Of a stretch of 64,000 nt of DNA, positions 42,092 through 53,238 are shown one piece after another. The stretch's first letter is position 1. Every line of letters begins with the position of its first letter. The notes under the pieces were generated by a model. That model was not told where the DNA came from. It saw nothing but the letters and a program-made list of their open reading frames with translations, and did not search any database. Location: positions 8,823,488 to 8,887,487 of the forward strand of contig OY720350.1 of the NCBI GenBank assembly GCA_963082975.1, in the 5' to 3' direction. Source of the DNA: Labia minor (Eukaryota > Arthropoda > Insecta > Dermaptera > Spongiphoridae). The position numbers and the translations under genes were made by a program.

Positions 42092-42379
42092 GAAGGCGCC
42101 ATTGGGTGTGTGGGTAGCGAACCTGTCTCACATTCACATGGTCCCATGCTCAAGTCCCGGGCCTGGCAAGGGAATTTCTCTAGCTGGGGTCTATAGAACG
42201 AAGTCAACCCAGCCTCCAGGAACAACATTGGGGAAAAGCTATTTGATAGCGCCTCCGATCAAGAAAATCAAGGTAAAGGTTGAATTCTACTGATCATAGG
42301 ACACCTCATTGATATAACCGACTTGATAGGCGTTGTCCTTGCGTAGGACGTACAAAAGACAGAGTTTTGTTTTTTTTTA
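42092..42379 (+). mobile_element. tRNA-derived SINE, copy S4
   Basis: The head GAAGGCGCCATTGGGTGTGT and GGGTAGCGAACCTG are complete. The B-box is mutated to ATGCTCAAGTCCCGGG. The body is complete except for loss of GAGGACCCG after AAGGTTGA. Tail CAGAG then GTTTTGTTTTTTTTT. It is followed by the same flanking unit as S3. Confidence 0.93.
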
Positions 42380-42384
42380 TTATA

Positions 42385-42670
42385 ATTTTACGATTGGTGT
42401 AGAAGGAAAAGTTCTCAAGTTCTTCCAAACATTTTCGTGCTTTATGCACTTTCGAATATATATATAATTTACCAGTATTAAAAACAAATTACATTTTCAA
42501 AATTAAAATATAATATTTCTAGTCTTATAGATTATTTTAGTATAAATACATGTTACACCAACTACTCTATTCGAAAGTGCATAAAGCACGAAAATGTTTG
42601 CAAGAACTTGAAAAATATAGTCAGGCCTCTTTCTTAAGTTTATATATAATTTACTTTTCCTTCTACACCA
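42385..42670. repeat. Palindromic SINE-flanking unit (fold-back)
   Basis: The left arm 42390-42460 (ACGATTGGTGTAGAAGGAAA, TTCGTGCTTTATGCACTTTC) is the reverse complement of the right arm 42570-42669 (GAAAGTGCATAAAGCACGAA, TTCCTTCTACACC), around a spacer of about 110 bp. The right arm has about 40 bp (TAGTCAGGCCTCTTTCTTAA) missing from the left. The right half also matches 38795-39095 in direct orientation. Confidence 0.85.
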
Positions 42671-43254
42671 AACGTAAAATTATAATAAAAAAAAATCGGG
42701 TAATCAAAATAATTAATAAATTATAAAGTAGAACATTTAAATTGTATAAATTTTACATTTTATTTATATATTTACTTATTTACTTATTTAAAATCCAATT
42801 CAATAATTTCGATTTAAATAATAAATGGAATTTAAATGACTTCACGTGTTATTTTGATATCATTAAACTTTCAAATATCTAATAAATGATATTCTTGATC
42901 GTTAAATAAAATATACTAATAAATAAATATCAGATAGATAAAATTAATATTAGGCAAATTTGAATGATGAATTCGTGATTATAGGCAAACAGAACAAATA
43001 ATCTGGTTAGGTATAACTAGTCAATATTCCTTAAATAGTTTAAGGATGTTTCTCTATTTGATTTAGAATTAAAAGTTAAAATATCATCGAGAGAGAGAGA
43101 GAGAGAGAGAAATTAAACTTACTCTATATAGGTATAATATATAATTAAATAGTACATCTTTTAAATGAATCAAATTCAAATATATCTGAGAATAATTATT
43201 TTATAATTGGAATATATATACATAGTATAATAATGTATTAACTGGGAAAATCTT
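42671..43254. other. AT-rich stretch
   Basis: (GA)n at 43088-43111. Nothing else recognised. Confidence 0.45.
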
Positions 43255-43282
43255 TATATCTTATCTTATTATTCTAACAAAA

Positions 43283-43322
<40 letters not shown>

Positions 43323-43500
43323 AGATATTAAATCACTCTAAGGATTTTTTGAAATTCACACCATAGATAATATTTATAAAGAAAAATCGATCTGTATTGG
43401 TTTCAGTCTCAGGAAAAATCAACTTTATTAGTATTTTCTTAATTTAAAATAGTAAATTTAAACGTCATCCATATTGAAATTTGCCTTCCATGATATACTT
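43255..43500 (-). repeat. Family D 3' region
   Basis: TATCTTATTATTCTAACAAA, a (TA)n tract at 43286-43319, AAATTCACACCATAGATAAT and TCGATCTGTATTGGTTTCAG match 27870-28042 in reverse. It marks a second, partial family D copy. Confidence 0.6.
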
Positions 43501-43934
43501 TTTAAATTTGTATACTTTATATATATATTTGTAAACTTTTTAAACATAATTATTGTCTTTAATTGATATTCATTTAAAATAAATTGTTGAATAAATTTGA
43601 TCTAATAATATTAAATTATATTATATTAATTAAAATGTTTTTTAGATTAAATTGTAAATAATATCTCTCTACTCTACCTCTAAATAAATAATTTTTCATT
43701 TAACTGGGATTTTCAAAATTTTTTTTTTTTTCATTCCAATTATTCCTTCTAAATAAAAAAATAAATTTAAAAAACCCACCAAGCACCCCCCTCCCACCTA
43801 GGGACAAGTCATAAAATGGCGGGAAAAAAATATCGATGATACTTTGGAGTCCGATACTATCGAAGAATCGATACTTAGCCTTTCAATACATATCGATGCT
43901 AAGAAACGATACTTTGCTTTCGATATCGTGTCTC
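43501..43934. other. AT-rich stretch
   Basis: A C-rich patch (CCACCAAGCACCCCCCTCCC) at 43778-43799 and a small inverted TATCGATG/CATCGATA-type cluster at 43830-43930. No feature assigned. Confidence 0.35.
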
Positions 43935-44155
43935 TACATATAATACAGCCCGCAAAATGATAGTTTTATATATATTTATATTTGATTTCTTTTGTTAATA
44001 ATTTGGACGAGATAAGCCCCTTTAATGCATAATAACATGCATTATCCAATTAAAACCTCGATTTAAATTTTTCTCGAATATTAATATCCTTCGTTATTAT
44101 AGAACCCCTAAGTATTTAATTTTTTCAAATTATACGTATTGTATATAAAGATTTT
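43935..44155 (-). pseudogene. Non-LTR retrotransposon fragment (thumb region)
   Basis: Closely parallels 830-1040: GACGAGATAAGCCCCTTTAA, AAATTTTTCTCGAATATTAA and CCCCTAAGTATTTAATTTTT. On the minus strand it encodes the KYLG..ITKDINIREKF..KGLISSK-like stretch. Short and disrupted. Confidence 0.75.
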
Positions 44156-45210
44156 GTGTGTTCATTCTAGATTATTGATTGATTATTATTTTCAAAAATT
44201 TGTCTTTTCTTTTGATTTCCTGTTTTATTGTTTTGCAACAAATTTATAAATTAATTTACATTTTTAAAGTCATTTCATAAACTACGGACATGTATAATCT
44301 AATCAATTCATATAGAAAAAAAAACACAACTCATCATATATTCACAAGCTTTCCTAAAGTTTCAATATTAAAACTCCTAAGACTAAATTATATTCATATT
44401 AAAAATTAAATAACTTTGTTAATTTAACTTTATTCATTTACTTTCAAATAACATAAAAAAGAGATCAAGCGATGGGGAATCCCACTACGAATGGATTACT
44501 TTAAATTGGATCATTATCTGATTGGGATTATATGGAAAATTGATTTTAGAATTCAGATAAGTGAATTTGATATCAATTTGTTTTTTCAAATTATCTTTTT
44601 AAATAAAAAATAAATAATTTTCCTAAATAAGTTCATAAAAATACGAATTTAAAATCTATAAGTTAAAATAAAAGTATGTAAATATATTTACACTTTTAAA
44701 AATTTAATTATTTTATAAATAGATTTAAAAAAAACTAAATTTTCTATCTTATGACTGACTCATGACTAATCTAAATAGAAATTTCTCTTAGTGAATAAAT
44801 AAAATATTATTATTTAAATTTATAAATGGAAATTTTTTTTTTTTTGGCCACAACAAACATATTCTTTAACATATACTGACCCCATATTGTACTTTCCTTA
44901 TCTCAATTCTCTTATATTGGTTTATATTTTATTCCCACCTCCAACCCCCACTCCCTCTCTCTCTCTCTCTCCCATTCTTTGTCTCCAACCATAATCTTAT
45001 CAGCCATTCTACCACTCTTCGTTCCTAAATTGATTTTTTTTTCATAAATTTTTTTACCAAACTTCCTTCTCTCGTTCGTGTTACATATCTAAACGATTAT
45101 CATTTTTTATTTGATAACTATATTCTCTGTAATAGAAAGAGGTAATCAGGTTTCTCTTTTATGCATTTTTCTTCATTTTTCATGATTATTTTATTTGATT
45201 TTGTTTTTTT
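44156..45210. other. AT-rich stretch
   Basis: (CT)n at 44951-44971 in a CT-rich segment. Otherwise A/T-rich. Nothing recognised. Confidence 0.4.
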
Positions 45211-45585
45211 AGCGACCGAGGATAGGAAGGGAAGGATTTCACACTAAATTTCACACGAGGAGAGTTATTACATATCGCCACGAATTATGCAATTTGTTAA
45301 CAGAAAAAAGTATTTTTAGCATGATATCTGTCCGTCTGTTCATTGTGTATAGCTTGAACGGCTCAACATAAAATATAAGTATAAGATAAAATATAAGTAT
45401 AAGATAAATATAAGTATAAGATAAATATAACATAAGTATTTTTAGCATGATATCTGTCCGTCTGTTCATTGTGTATAGCTTGAACGGCTCAACATAAAAT
45501 TGTTAGATTTACTTAATGCATCAGTAGCATGAATTCATCAACTTTTGATGTATATCCGAAAACCGGAAGTGGTAGTTTACAACAT
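45211..45585 (+). mobile_element. Diverged family B fragment B7 with minisatellite
   Basis: Starts GCGACCGAGGATAGGAAGGG, carries AGTATTTTTAGCATGATATC and TGTCCGTCTGTTCATTGTGT twice (45308-45366 and 45435-45493), and ends with GAAAACCGGAAGTGGTAG. Between the duplicates lies a tandem array of a unit like ATAAGTATAAGATAAAAT (about 45367-45434). The B 3' terminus is absent. Confidence 0.8.
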
Positions 45586-45692
45586 ATTAATATAAGTATA
45601 AGTAATTAATTATTGAGTAATTAAACTAAAAATAAAAACCAAGTTAATATAATTTAGTTATTTTAATTCAAGTTTTAAAAATATTTTTTTTT

Positions 45693-46283
45693 ACCGACCG
45701 ACGATAGTAAGGGAGATATTGTTTTAAAACCAAATTTTTTTCACATGTTGAGATTTTTACATATCTCCACGAATCATGCATTTTCTTACCAGAAATACGT
45801 ATTTTTAGCATGATGTCTGTCCGTCCGTCCGTATAGATGTGTACAGCTTGAACGGCTCAACAGATTTTGATGAAATTTGGTGTATTTACTTAATACATCA
45901 ATATAATGAATTGATCAGCTTTTGGTGTATATCCTGAAACCGGAAGTGGTAGTATTACCGATCGACGATAGGATGGGAAGGTTTATTTACACCAAATTTC
46001 ACATGAGGAGACTTTGTATTGGTTTTCTCCTCGGGAAAATCATCTTCATTAGTTGTTTCTTAATTTAAAATTATATAACGTCACCCAGCCCTTCATGACG
46101 TCACAGCCAGCGCCTCCTTATATATTATAAATAAAATATAATTAAAAATATTTCTGTAATATCCATATCTGTTTTTTATTACATTAATAGATACATTTAA
46201 ATTATTTGAAATTGTTTCAGTTGATGAAAATTATTTATTTCAAACCGTCGGTCAGCTCTGTGCTTGACCACAGGTCAACTTAT
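45693..46283 (+). mobile_element. Helentron/HINE-like family B, copy B8 (diverged)
   Basis: The 5' end ACCGACCGACGATAGTAAGG follows a long T-run. GTCCGTCCGTCC is at 45818-45831, CGGAAGTGGTAGTATTACCG and TATAACGTCACCCAGCCC follow, and the 3' end CGTCGGTCAGCTCTG then CTTGACCACAGGTCAACTTA. The hairpin stem is decayed (only GACC/GGTC remains), so this is an older copy. Confidence 0.9.
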
Positions 46284-47546
46284 TATTTTCTAATATTCTG
46301 AAACACATCACGCTAATTTTTTTTTTCTCTAGATTTTAAATGATTATTCAAAAAATGTTTAATAAAGAGATGAAATATTTCATAAAATTGAATTAATCTT
46401 TCAAATCAAATACAAACCTTCAATGACTTTTCGATGACTTGACAATTGTCCGCCTCTCTATAACTGTCTCTCTATTCTATTTAGTATATGGAATTGTTTA
46501 CATGTGTTTACTTGCAAGTAAATATTTACTCTGCATAAGTTGGATGTGAGATTCAAGACACTGAATCAATATTTGAGCAAATGACTTTACAACTAACCGG
46601 AATAGAACGGGAAGAGTGGTCCGGAGAGGCGGGAAGGAAGAGAGAGAGAGGTGGTGGGGTGGTAGTAGTAGTGTGGAATATGGGCAACCTGAATTAGAAG
46701 GAACGGATGGTGCAATTTAATTAAAGACCCTACACTAAAATAATTAAACACCAAAAGAGGCTATCAATATTAAACTACAGATACGTAATTAATTCATACA
46801 TTTTAGTTACTCAGTAAATATAATCTAAAATTATTGAGTTATTTATAAATAAAATTAAATTCTATATTCCTAATATTATTTTTCAAATTAAATCAAATAT
46901 AAATTCCTTATATATATAATAAATTTATTTTTATCTATTTTGCAAATACCATAGGTAATTTATTTAATTAAAAATGAAATAATTTAATTTTCATTAATTC
47001 TGGGAAAATTATAGATTTTTTAATATGAATCTTTTTTCAAACTTCATATTTTGTCCATGGTAATTGTTCTTAAAATTTGAGAGCAACAGAGAACGTTGTG
47101 AGTTAAATTAAATTTATTCAATAATTTAATTAGAATTTCAATTTGGCTAAAATGCATGTAAGTCTGATTTTTTTTAAATAATAACAATCACAAAAAAATT
47201 AAAAATTTGAGTTGTTCTTAAGGACAAATCAAAGTAAATTCCAGTTAACAGATTCAGAGACACAATAGTAATGCCTAAAGCAGATATGGATATAAAATTT
47301 GAAAAAATTTAATTTATTTTTCTATTTATTTTTGTGATTTTTACAAAAAGAAGATTGGTTATTCTTGATTATTTACCTATAAATTTCAAAGCTTATTATT
47401 GGATATATTTTTAAAAATAAAATTAAAAAGTTTCAAGAAGTAGTATTATTTGTTTTTTTCTTATTTGTTTTCTCTATCTCAACATACAAGTATTAAATGT
47501 AAGAGTATTGAATGTTGTATTGAAGAGGACTCGAAAATTAATTTAT
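46284..47546. other. AT-rich stretch with GC-richer patch 46580-46740
   Basis: The patch (GGAATAGAACGGGAAGAGTG, GAGGCGGGAAGGAAG) is purine-rich and without a reading frame. The rest is AT-rich. Nothing recognised. Confidence 0.35.
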
Positions 47547-47834
47547 AAAAAAAAACCTCTGACTTTAGTACGTTCTACGCAAGGACAACCCCTATACAGC
47601 CGTTTATAACAATAAGGTGTCCTATGATCAGTAGAAAGGGTCCTCTCAACCTTTAGCTTGATTTTCTTGATCGAAGGCGCTATCAAGTAGCTTTTCCCAA
47701 TGTTGTTCCCGGAGGCTGGGTTGACTCCGTCCCATAGACCCCAGTTAGGGAAATTCCCTTGCCAGGCCCGGGACTTGAACCCGGGACCATGTGAATGTGG
47801 GGAAGGTTTGCTACCCACAACCCAATGGCGCCTT
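47547..47834 (-). mobile_element. tRNA-derived SINE, copy S5
   Basis: Minus-strand copy with tail GTACTAAAGTCAGAGG plus T-run, complete body including TTGATAGCGCC, B-box CCCGGGTTCAAGTCCCGGGC and head GAAGGCGCCATTGGG. The A-box is mutated (TGGGTAGCAAACC). Frames on both strands (47543-47818, 47700-47951) are readings of the SINE. Confidence 0.93.
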
Positions 47835-48921
47835 CAAAATCGATTTATACTAGTATTTCTCTATGATGAGACAGAATTGATGAAATATATACAAATATAT
47901 TTAGAGTATGTATATTTGAGTATATATGGAACTATTAAAGGATATAATTAGAAATTTCTATCATCCAGATTCGACGAGAAATGGAAATTGCCTAAAACCT
48001 ATAAAACACAAAGATAAATTTTAACTTTCGATATGAGTGATATAGTGAGAAGGTTTCGAGTATCTCTTCTATTAGCTTATTTGACTATTGATTAGAAGAT
48101 CGAGTAATTTGACTACTAATGACAGGATAACGTTCCTACTGATGATAATGATAACAATTATTATGTCTAGTCTCTTAATTAATAATGTAGTCAGCTTCTT
48201 TCATTAATTACTATGGGAATGAGAGGAGAGGGAATACCTAAACCATCGGGCATAATAAATGTAATGAGTATTTTGTATTATAGAATGGAAATTAAAGTCA
48301 CTCAAGCAATTTGCTTCCACACGGGCACCCAGTTTGTCCCTCTATTTGTTTTTCCTTGTGTCATGTCGAGTTTGTGTCAGCGTGACACACACACACACGC
48401 ACACACACACATACACAACTTATTCATGCTTGCGTTTAATTAATTTCAGAGATGGAAAGCACCCGAAACAGACAGGGTGTGTATAGGACACAGCAGCAAG
48501 GGATGGGATTGAATGAGGGGAGTGAAGGTGGGGTTTCATTGCAAGATTTGTCGTCACGAATGTATTTTTTTTTTTATTTTTTTGTAAAATTGCTTTCAGC
48601 TCAGTGTGAAGTCATTAATTTGCAAATGGACATGGATGTATGGGGTTTTGTTCAAAAAAAGTACTCGCCACTATACATGCATGGCAATTACCACTTTATA
48701 ATAATAACTATAAAAGAGAAAAAGATCTAAATTCTATTATTTATTTATTTATTTATTTTTAAATTAGAAAATGGATTTGTAAAAAAAATAATAAATTTAA
48801 ATGTTATATCGATAATTTGAAAATAATAAAATTTACTATAAATGATATTTTTAGAGAATGAAGGGAATTTTACCAAACTATAACAATTTTTCATTCCATA
48901 TTTCCATATTCAATTTGAATG
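47835..48921. other. Mixed unique sequence
   Basis: 48190-48640 is moderately complex with a (CA)n tract at 48386-48415. Open frames of 76 and 92 codons (48213-48443, 48452-48730) show no similarity I know. Candidate host DNA but without support for a gene. Confidence 0.35.
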
Positions 48922-49523
48922 TTCTCGCCAGAGATAATATTGCGATCACGAAAATTTTCGATGTCAAGATTTTGATGTTTTTATACATTTTGATGGCCCC
49001 TGAGTCATTTACACTAAGGTTGAGAAAAATGTCTGTCTGTGTATGTGTGTATGTATGTAGACAAGATTATGCGAAAACGGTTTGAGCTAGAATCATGAAA
49101 TTTGGCACATGGGCATTATTCAAAATTCGTAGTTTTCTATCAACTTTTGAGAAATGTAGCTCAACCGGAAGAGGGTCATTACTTACAACGTTTTGATTTT
49201 TTTTCCTCTAAAGTGACTGTAAAAATAAAGATATATGTTTGATAATTTTTCACATGATTAAAATTTGTATAAAACTGCTATATATAGAATTTCAGCTTGA
49301 TAGTATCGCTGAAAGTACCAGAATTAATTTTTTAACACTGCAAATCTCACGCGCCAACACGTGACGTGGAGCCATCAACAAAGAGCCAAACATGCGCTTA
49401 TTTGATAAATATTATTTATTAATTTTAATTTATAATTTATAATTAATTAAATTTAATTTAAATATAATATATGTTATTTAATCCAATTCAAATTTGCGAG
49501 ATAGTCGAGTGGAGACACTCCAG
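48922..49523 (+). mobile_element. Helentron/HINE-like family A, copy A10
   Basis: It starts in a shortened 5' palindrome (TCTCGCCAGAGATAATATTG), then a GTATGT tract, the complete module (CTCAACCGGAAGAGGGTCAT), the CTGCTATATATAGAATTTCA block and AACACGTGACGTGG. The 3' end is GCGAGATAGTCGAGTGG with a stem-loop CTCCAG and T-run. The frame 48858-49085 is a chance reading. Confidence 0.92.
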
Positions 49524-49909
49524 ATTTTTTTTGTACAATTGTTAATATACCTATTAAAAATATATCTGTAGACATTTTATGATTGCTCAAAATGGATTGA
49601 AGTAAAATTTTTTAGGAAAATATAAATAAAAACCTTTTTACTAATTGCTTAATTAATTTATAATAAACAAGAGTGGATGATTTCTCCCTTTCTAAATCCA
49701 AGTTTAATGCACATATTGCATGATCATTTGACTTTAATATAAATGATACAAGACTAACACATCAAATGTGCTCTTTTTTGAATACCTTATTAATATATTA
49801 TTGCATGTACATATGTATTGCATTCATTGAGTCTACTAATTGCAATTATATCTATTAAGTAGATTATATTCTATATATTTCAGTTCTAACAAATATTAAT
49901 AATTATATG
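49524..49909. other. AT-rich stretch
   Basis: Nothing recognised. Confidence 0.4.
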
Positions 49910-49911
49910 TA

Positions 49912-50363
49912 CGAGGGCGGGGTGAAAAGTTTCCGGCCTGACCAAGAAAAACGATGATTTTAAATTTTTTTTTTTGGTTTATTTTTCAGCATAATCTCCA
50001 TTAACACTCATACATTTCTCATAACGGTATTCTAATTAATTTAATTAATTAATTAAATTTAATTTAATCTAAGTCTCATCAACAGTTATGAATTGACGCA
50101 AAAATTCGTTTGGATTACGCCTACAGTGCCAAATTGTCGGTAGAAATTGTTTTTCGAAGCAGTTTTTGGTCTAACGTTAGCAAACGCAGCACCCACGTTG
50201 CAAACAGCTTTCCATGTTCAAATGGTTGTGCAAAATATTTCGCACACGTTCAGCTGACATCGTACAGGTCTCAGTTATCTTGAATGTTGAAAAATAAAGC
50301 AAAAAAAAAAAAAAAATTTAAAAACATAGTTTTTCTTAGTCAGGCCGGAAACTTTTCACCCCA
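49912..50363 (-). mobile_element. Mariner MITE with GGGGTGAAAAGTTTCC ends
   Basis: Inverted arms of about 45-55 bp share GGGGTGAAAAGTTTCCGGCC and AAGAAAAACKATG. The left end has TA then CGAGGGCGGGG. The right end has lost the CGAGGGC. About 450 bp in length, keeping transposase DNA (next entry). Confidence 0.85.
50060..50290 (-). pseudogene. Mariner transposase fragment (HTH to linker)
   Basis: On the minus strand I read SETCTMSAERVRNILHNHLN then MESCLQRGCCVC, the second helix-turn-helix and linker of mariner transposases. A NPNEF-type block and FITVDET-like residues follow in other frames near 50120-50065. Frameshifts are present and the later catalytic blocks are absent. Its lineage differs from those at 25.6 and 32.2 kb. 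Confidence 0.7.
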
Positions 50364-50908
50364 TATATATATAATTTAGATTTATTAAAATATTTTTAAA
50401 GGGTGATATTTCATAATTTCAAAATATTGATCGTTAATTCTTTGTCCATGTTAATAGGCTTAAGTGTATTTATATGATTTTATGTTGATTTAAAAAAAAA
50501 ATTGTTTTCTCTAAAACGGCTATAACAATTTAATTAAGCAATTTATTAATTTAATTTCTTTATTTCTATTAACATTAACATATTTTCGTGTTGAGTTTAT
50601 AATATTCAAATGCCAAACATTTACTGGTAAAAAGTTGACATCATTAACTTTAGAAAATCCCTCTAATAGTTAAAAAAATTTAACCTAACATGACATTGAC
50701 ATAAATTAAATATTTGCATTTTATAAATTAAATAATGTTCAAAAAGATTTGGAAATTAGCTATAAAATTCAAATGGTTTGTTTATCGGTAGTTAAATTGT
50801 TTTAATAAAAATATTTTACTTAAATGAATGTTTTTTATAGAACTAATTTGTCCATGTTTAATTTTAAATTAAAGAAGAAGTTCCTTAAAAGAGATTATAT
50901 TATTCTAT
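50364..50908. other. AT-rich stretch
   Basis: Low-complexity A/T sequence. No feature. Confidence 0.4.
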
Positions 50909-50909
50909 A

Positions 50910-51480
50910 TCTATATATATAAAAGGCAATGTCTGTGTGTCTGTCAAATACTCAAAAACTACCCGTCCGATTACGGTGAAACTTTCAGGGATTGTTGTGG
51001 GCATCCCAGGGAAGGTTTTAATCTATATATATAAAAGGCAATGTCTGTGTGTCTGTCTGTGTTATTGTTTTGTGTTTTGTACATATATATGTAAAATAAA
51101 GAACAAACAGAAATAAGAAAATAAATTTTAATTAATATAATTTATAAAAAAAAATAATGTTCATAAACTTAGAATATTAATTATTTAATTAATTAAAATC
51201 TACTTAAATAAATGCAAAGAGCCACAAATATATTAGTAAATATATAAATAATAATATGAAATAGACAATAAATCTTACTTATTATACTAGGAAAATTTGT
51301 TGTTGATTAAATTAAAATATATTTTCCAAGAAAACAAATATATGTCTTATCTACTTATACTGATTGAAACAAAATGGATGAAAACCTTTTACATACAGAC
51401 TTTCAACCAAATACCATGTATCACTCGGGGGTACAGGGGGCGGAGCCCCCGTCTAGATGTGAAGAGCGCCTGGAATGTGG
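50910..51480 (+). mobile_element. Helitron with two stacked 5' ends
   Basis: A Helitron-type start TCTATATATATAAAAGGCAA at 50910, preceded by A, is followed by GTCTGTGTGTCTGTC and a CCGTCCGATTACGGTGAAAC module. A second identical start lies at 51022, also after A. The 3' region (51300-51475) has TATACTGATTGAAACAAAAT, ACTCGGGGGTACAGGGGG, stem GGGGGC-GGA-GCCCCC and AGATGTGAAGAGCGCC, where it breaks before the terminal hairpin and CTAG. Non-coding. Confidence 0.75.
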
Positions 51481-51959
51481 ATGTTTGTGAGGATGTCCGA
51501 CCATCTTTCACACAAAAACTACTGAATAGATCTTAATGAAACTTTACAATAATATAGCTTATAAATCAGAGTTACACATAGACTAATAATTACTTAATTA
51601 TAAATTAATCAAAATATAGCATTTATAATTTTTAGTAAATTTAAATGAGGACAGGAACGATATTAGACAGCGTTTCTTTAAATCGGCACGACAAGTCGAT
51701 AAGTCTTTAAATTTGACAGTTGACAAAAAATATTTTTAAAATCTATAGTTTTTAGGTTTTTAATAATTAATAATATTTTATAATTTAAATATTATTTCTT
51801 TTATTTAAGAAAAATTGAACTTCAATATAAAATTAATGTATTATGTATATAATTCCATAGTTTTTCTTGCACATTTTATTTATTTGTATTCCTTTAAAAT
51901 ATTTTAAATTTTTTCATAAATATTTTCATTTATTTTTTTAAATTATCAGTTTATATTTA
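51481..51959. other. Repeat-derived and AT-rich sequence
   Basis: TTTCACACAAAAACTACTGA then ATAGATCTTAATGAAACTTT resembles the leader module of other rolling-circle-type elements, so another unidentified element starts near 51476. The rest is AT-rich. Confidence 0.4.
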
Positions 51960-52619
51960 TTGGCCAGAGATAGTATTGCGATCATGAAAATTTTCGATGT
52001 CAAGATTTTGATGTTTTTATACGTTTTGAAGGATCCGGAATCATTTTCACTAAAGTTGAGAAAAATGTATTTGTGTGTGTGGGGGTGTGTCTGTATACGA
52101 TTACGCGAAAACGGTTTGAGTTAGAATAATGAAATTTAGTATACGGGAATTATTCAAAATTTGTAGTTTTCTATGAACTTTTGAGAAATGTAGCTCAACC
52201 GGAAGAGGGTCAAGACCTACAACGTTTTGAAATTTGGTACATGGACATTATTCAAAATTAGTTTAAATAGTTTACTTTTGAGAAATCTAGCTCATCCGAA
52301 AGAAGGGTCACGTTTTCATTTTTTTCCCCTCTAAACTGACTGTAAAAATAAAGATTGATAGTTTTTCACATGATTAAAAATTGTATAAAAATGCTATATA
52401 TAGAATTTCAGCTTGATTGAATCGCTGAAAATACTGGAATTAATTTTTTAACACGACTGCAAGTAACGCGCCAGCACGTGACCTGGTTCCATCAACAAAG
52501 AGCTAAACACGCGCTGGTTTAATATATATTATTAATTTTAATTAAATTTAATTTAAATATAATATTATGTTACTTTATCCAATTCAAAACTGCGAGATAG
52601 TCGAGTGGAAACACTCCAG
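51960..52619 (+). mobile_element. Helentron/HINE-like family A, copy A11 with internal duplication
   Basis: Starts GGCCAGAGATAGTATTGCGA (5' palindrome truncated) and ends TGCGAGATAGTCGAGTGG with CACTCCAG. The module from GAAATTTRGTA to CTCA-CCG is present twice (about 52133-52215 and 52230-52315), a tandem duplication unique among the copies here. Confidence 0.9.
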
Positions 52620-52920
52620 ATTTTTATATTTAAAAATTAATTCGGTTAAATAATAAATAAGAAAGTCAAAAATATAGTTTAACCATTGATATTAAAATTA
52701 GTTGATTATTTGTATATATCTTAAAAATATGCTCTTTAGCAACGCAGGCTGGGTACTGCTAATATATATATATATATATACATGTATTTAGTTTATATAT
52801 TTGTCTCTATTCGGATTCCTACATAAATCACTCCACAGCTTTCTTAAATATTTATTTCTATTATAAGATTAAAAAAAAAAAAATTTATTTTTGTTTTTTC
52901 TTTTTTTTTGAGGATTGGAA
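52620..52920. other. AT-rich stretch
   Basis: TA tract at 52760-52780. Nothing recognised. Confidence 0.4.
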
Positions 52921-53200
52921 AATAAAATATTTTTATTTGATCCTTGGGGAGAATCCCGGATGAATGTGTGGAGAAATCGTTGGGGTATGAGCCTAGTGGT
53001 GAGGAGGCCAAAAAGTCCGCAAACAAACTGCTCATGATTGATGGTCGCCCCCGTTGGTGGTGCCGATAAACGATAAGTCGTCATCGAGGAAATCATCACC
53101 AGAACCAGCCATCCATCAAGAGAAGTGACACGACACGGGGCCGACCTTGCTTGCTTTCCTGCCACACTGACGAGTATGAAATTCACGCGTGGAAAATTAC
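52921..53200. other. GC-richer unique island
   Basis: This block is complex and non-repetitive, with the longest non-repeat minus-strand open frame of normal composition (52869-53186, containing VISSMTTYRLSAPPTG-like and HEQFVCGLFGLLTTR residues). The frame has no domain I recognise and ends in poly-F from a T/A-rich run. It is a candidate host exon or conserved element. A (TA)n tract follows at 53203-53236. Confidence 0.35.
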
Positions 53201-53202
53201 GT

Positions 53203-53238
<36 letters not shown>

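Noticed and set aside
52869-53186. 105-codon minus-strand frame in a GC-richer island
   Set aside because: Composition is normal but there is no domain, and the end is poly-F from a T/A run. Not enough to call a gene, so recorded as an island only.
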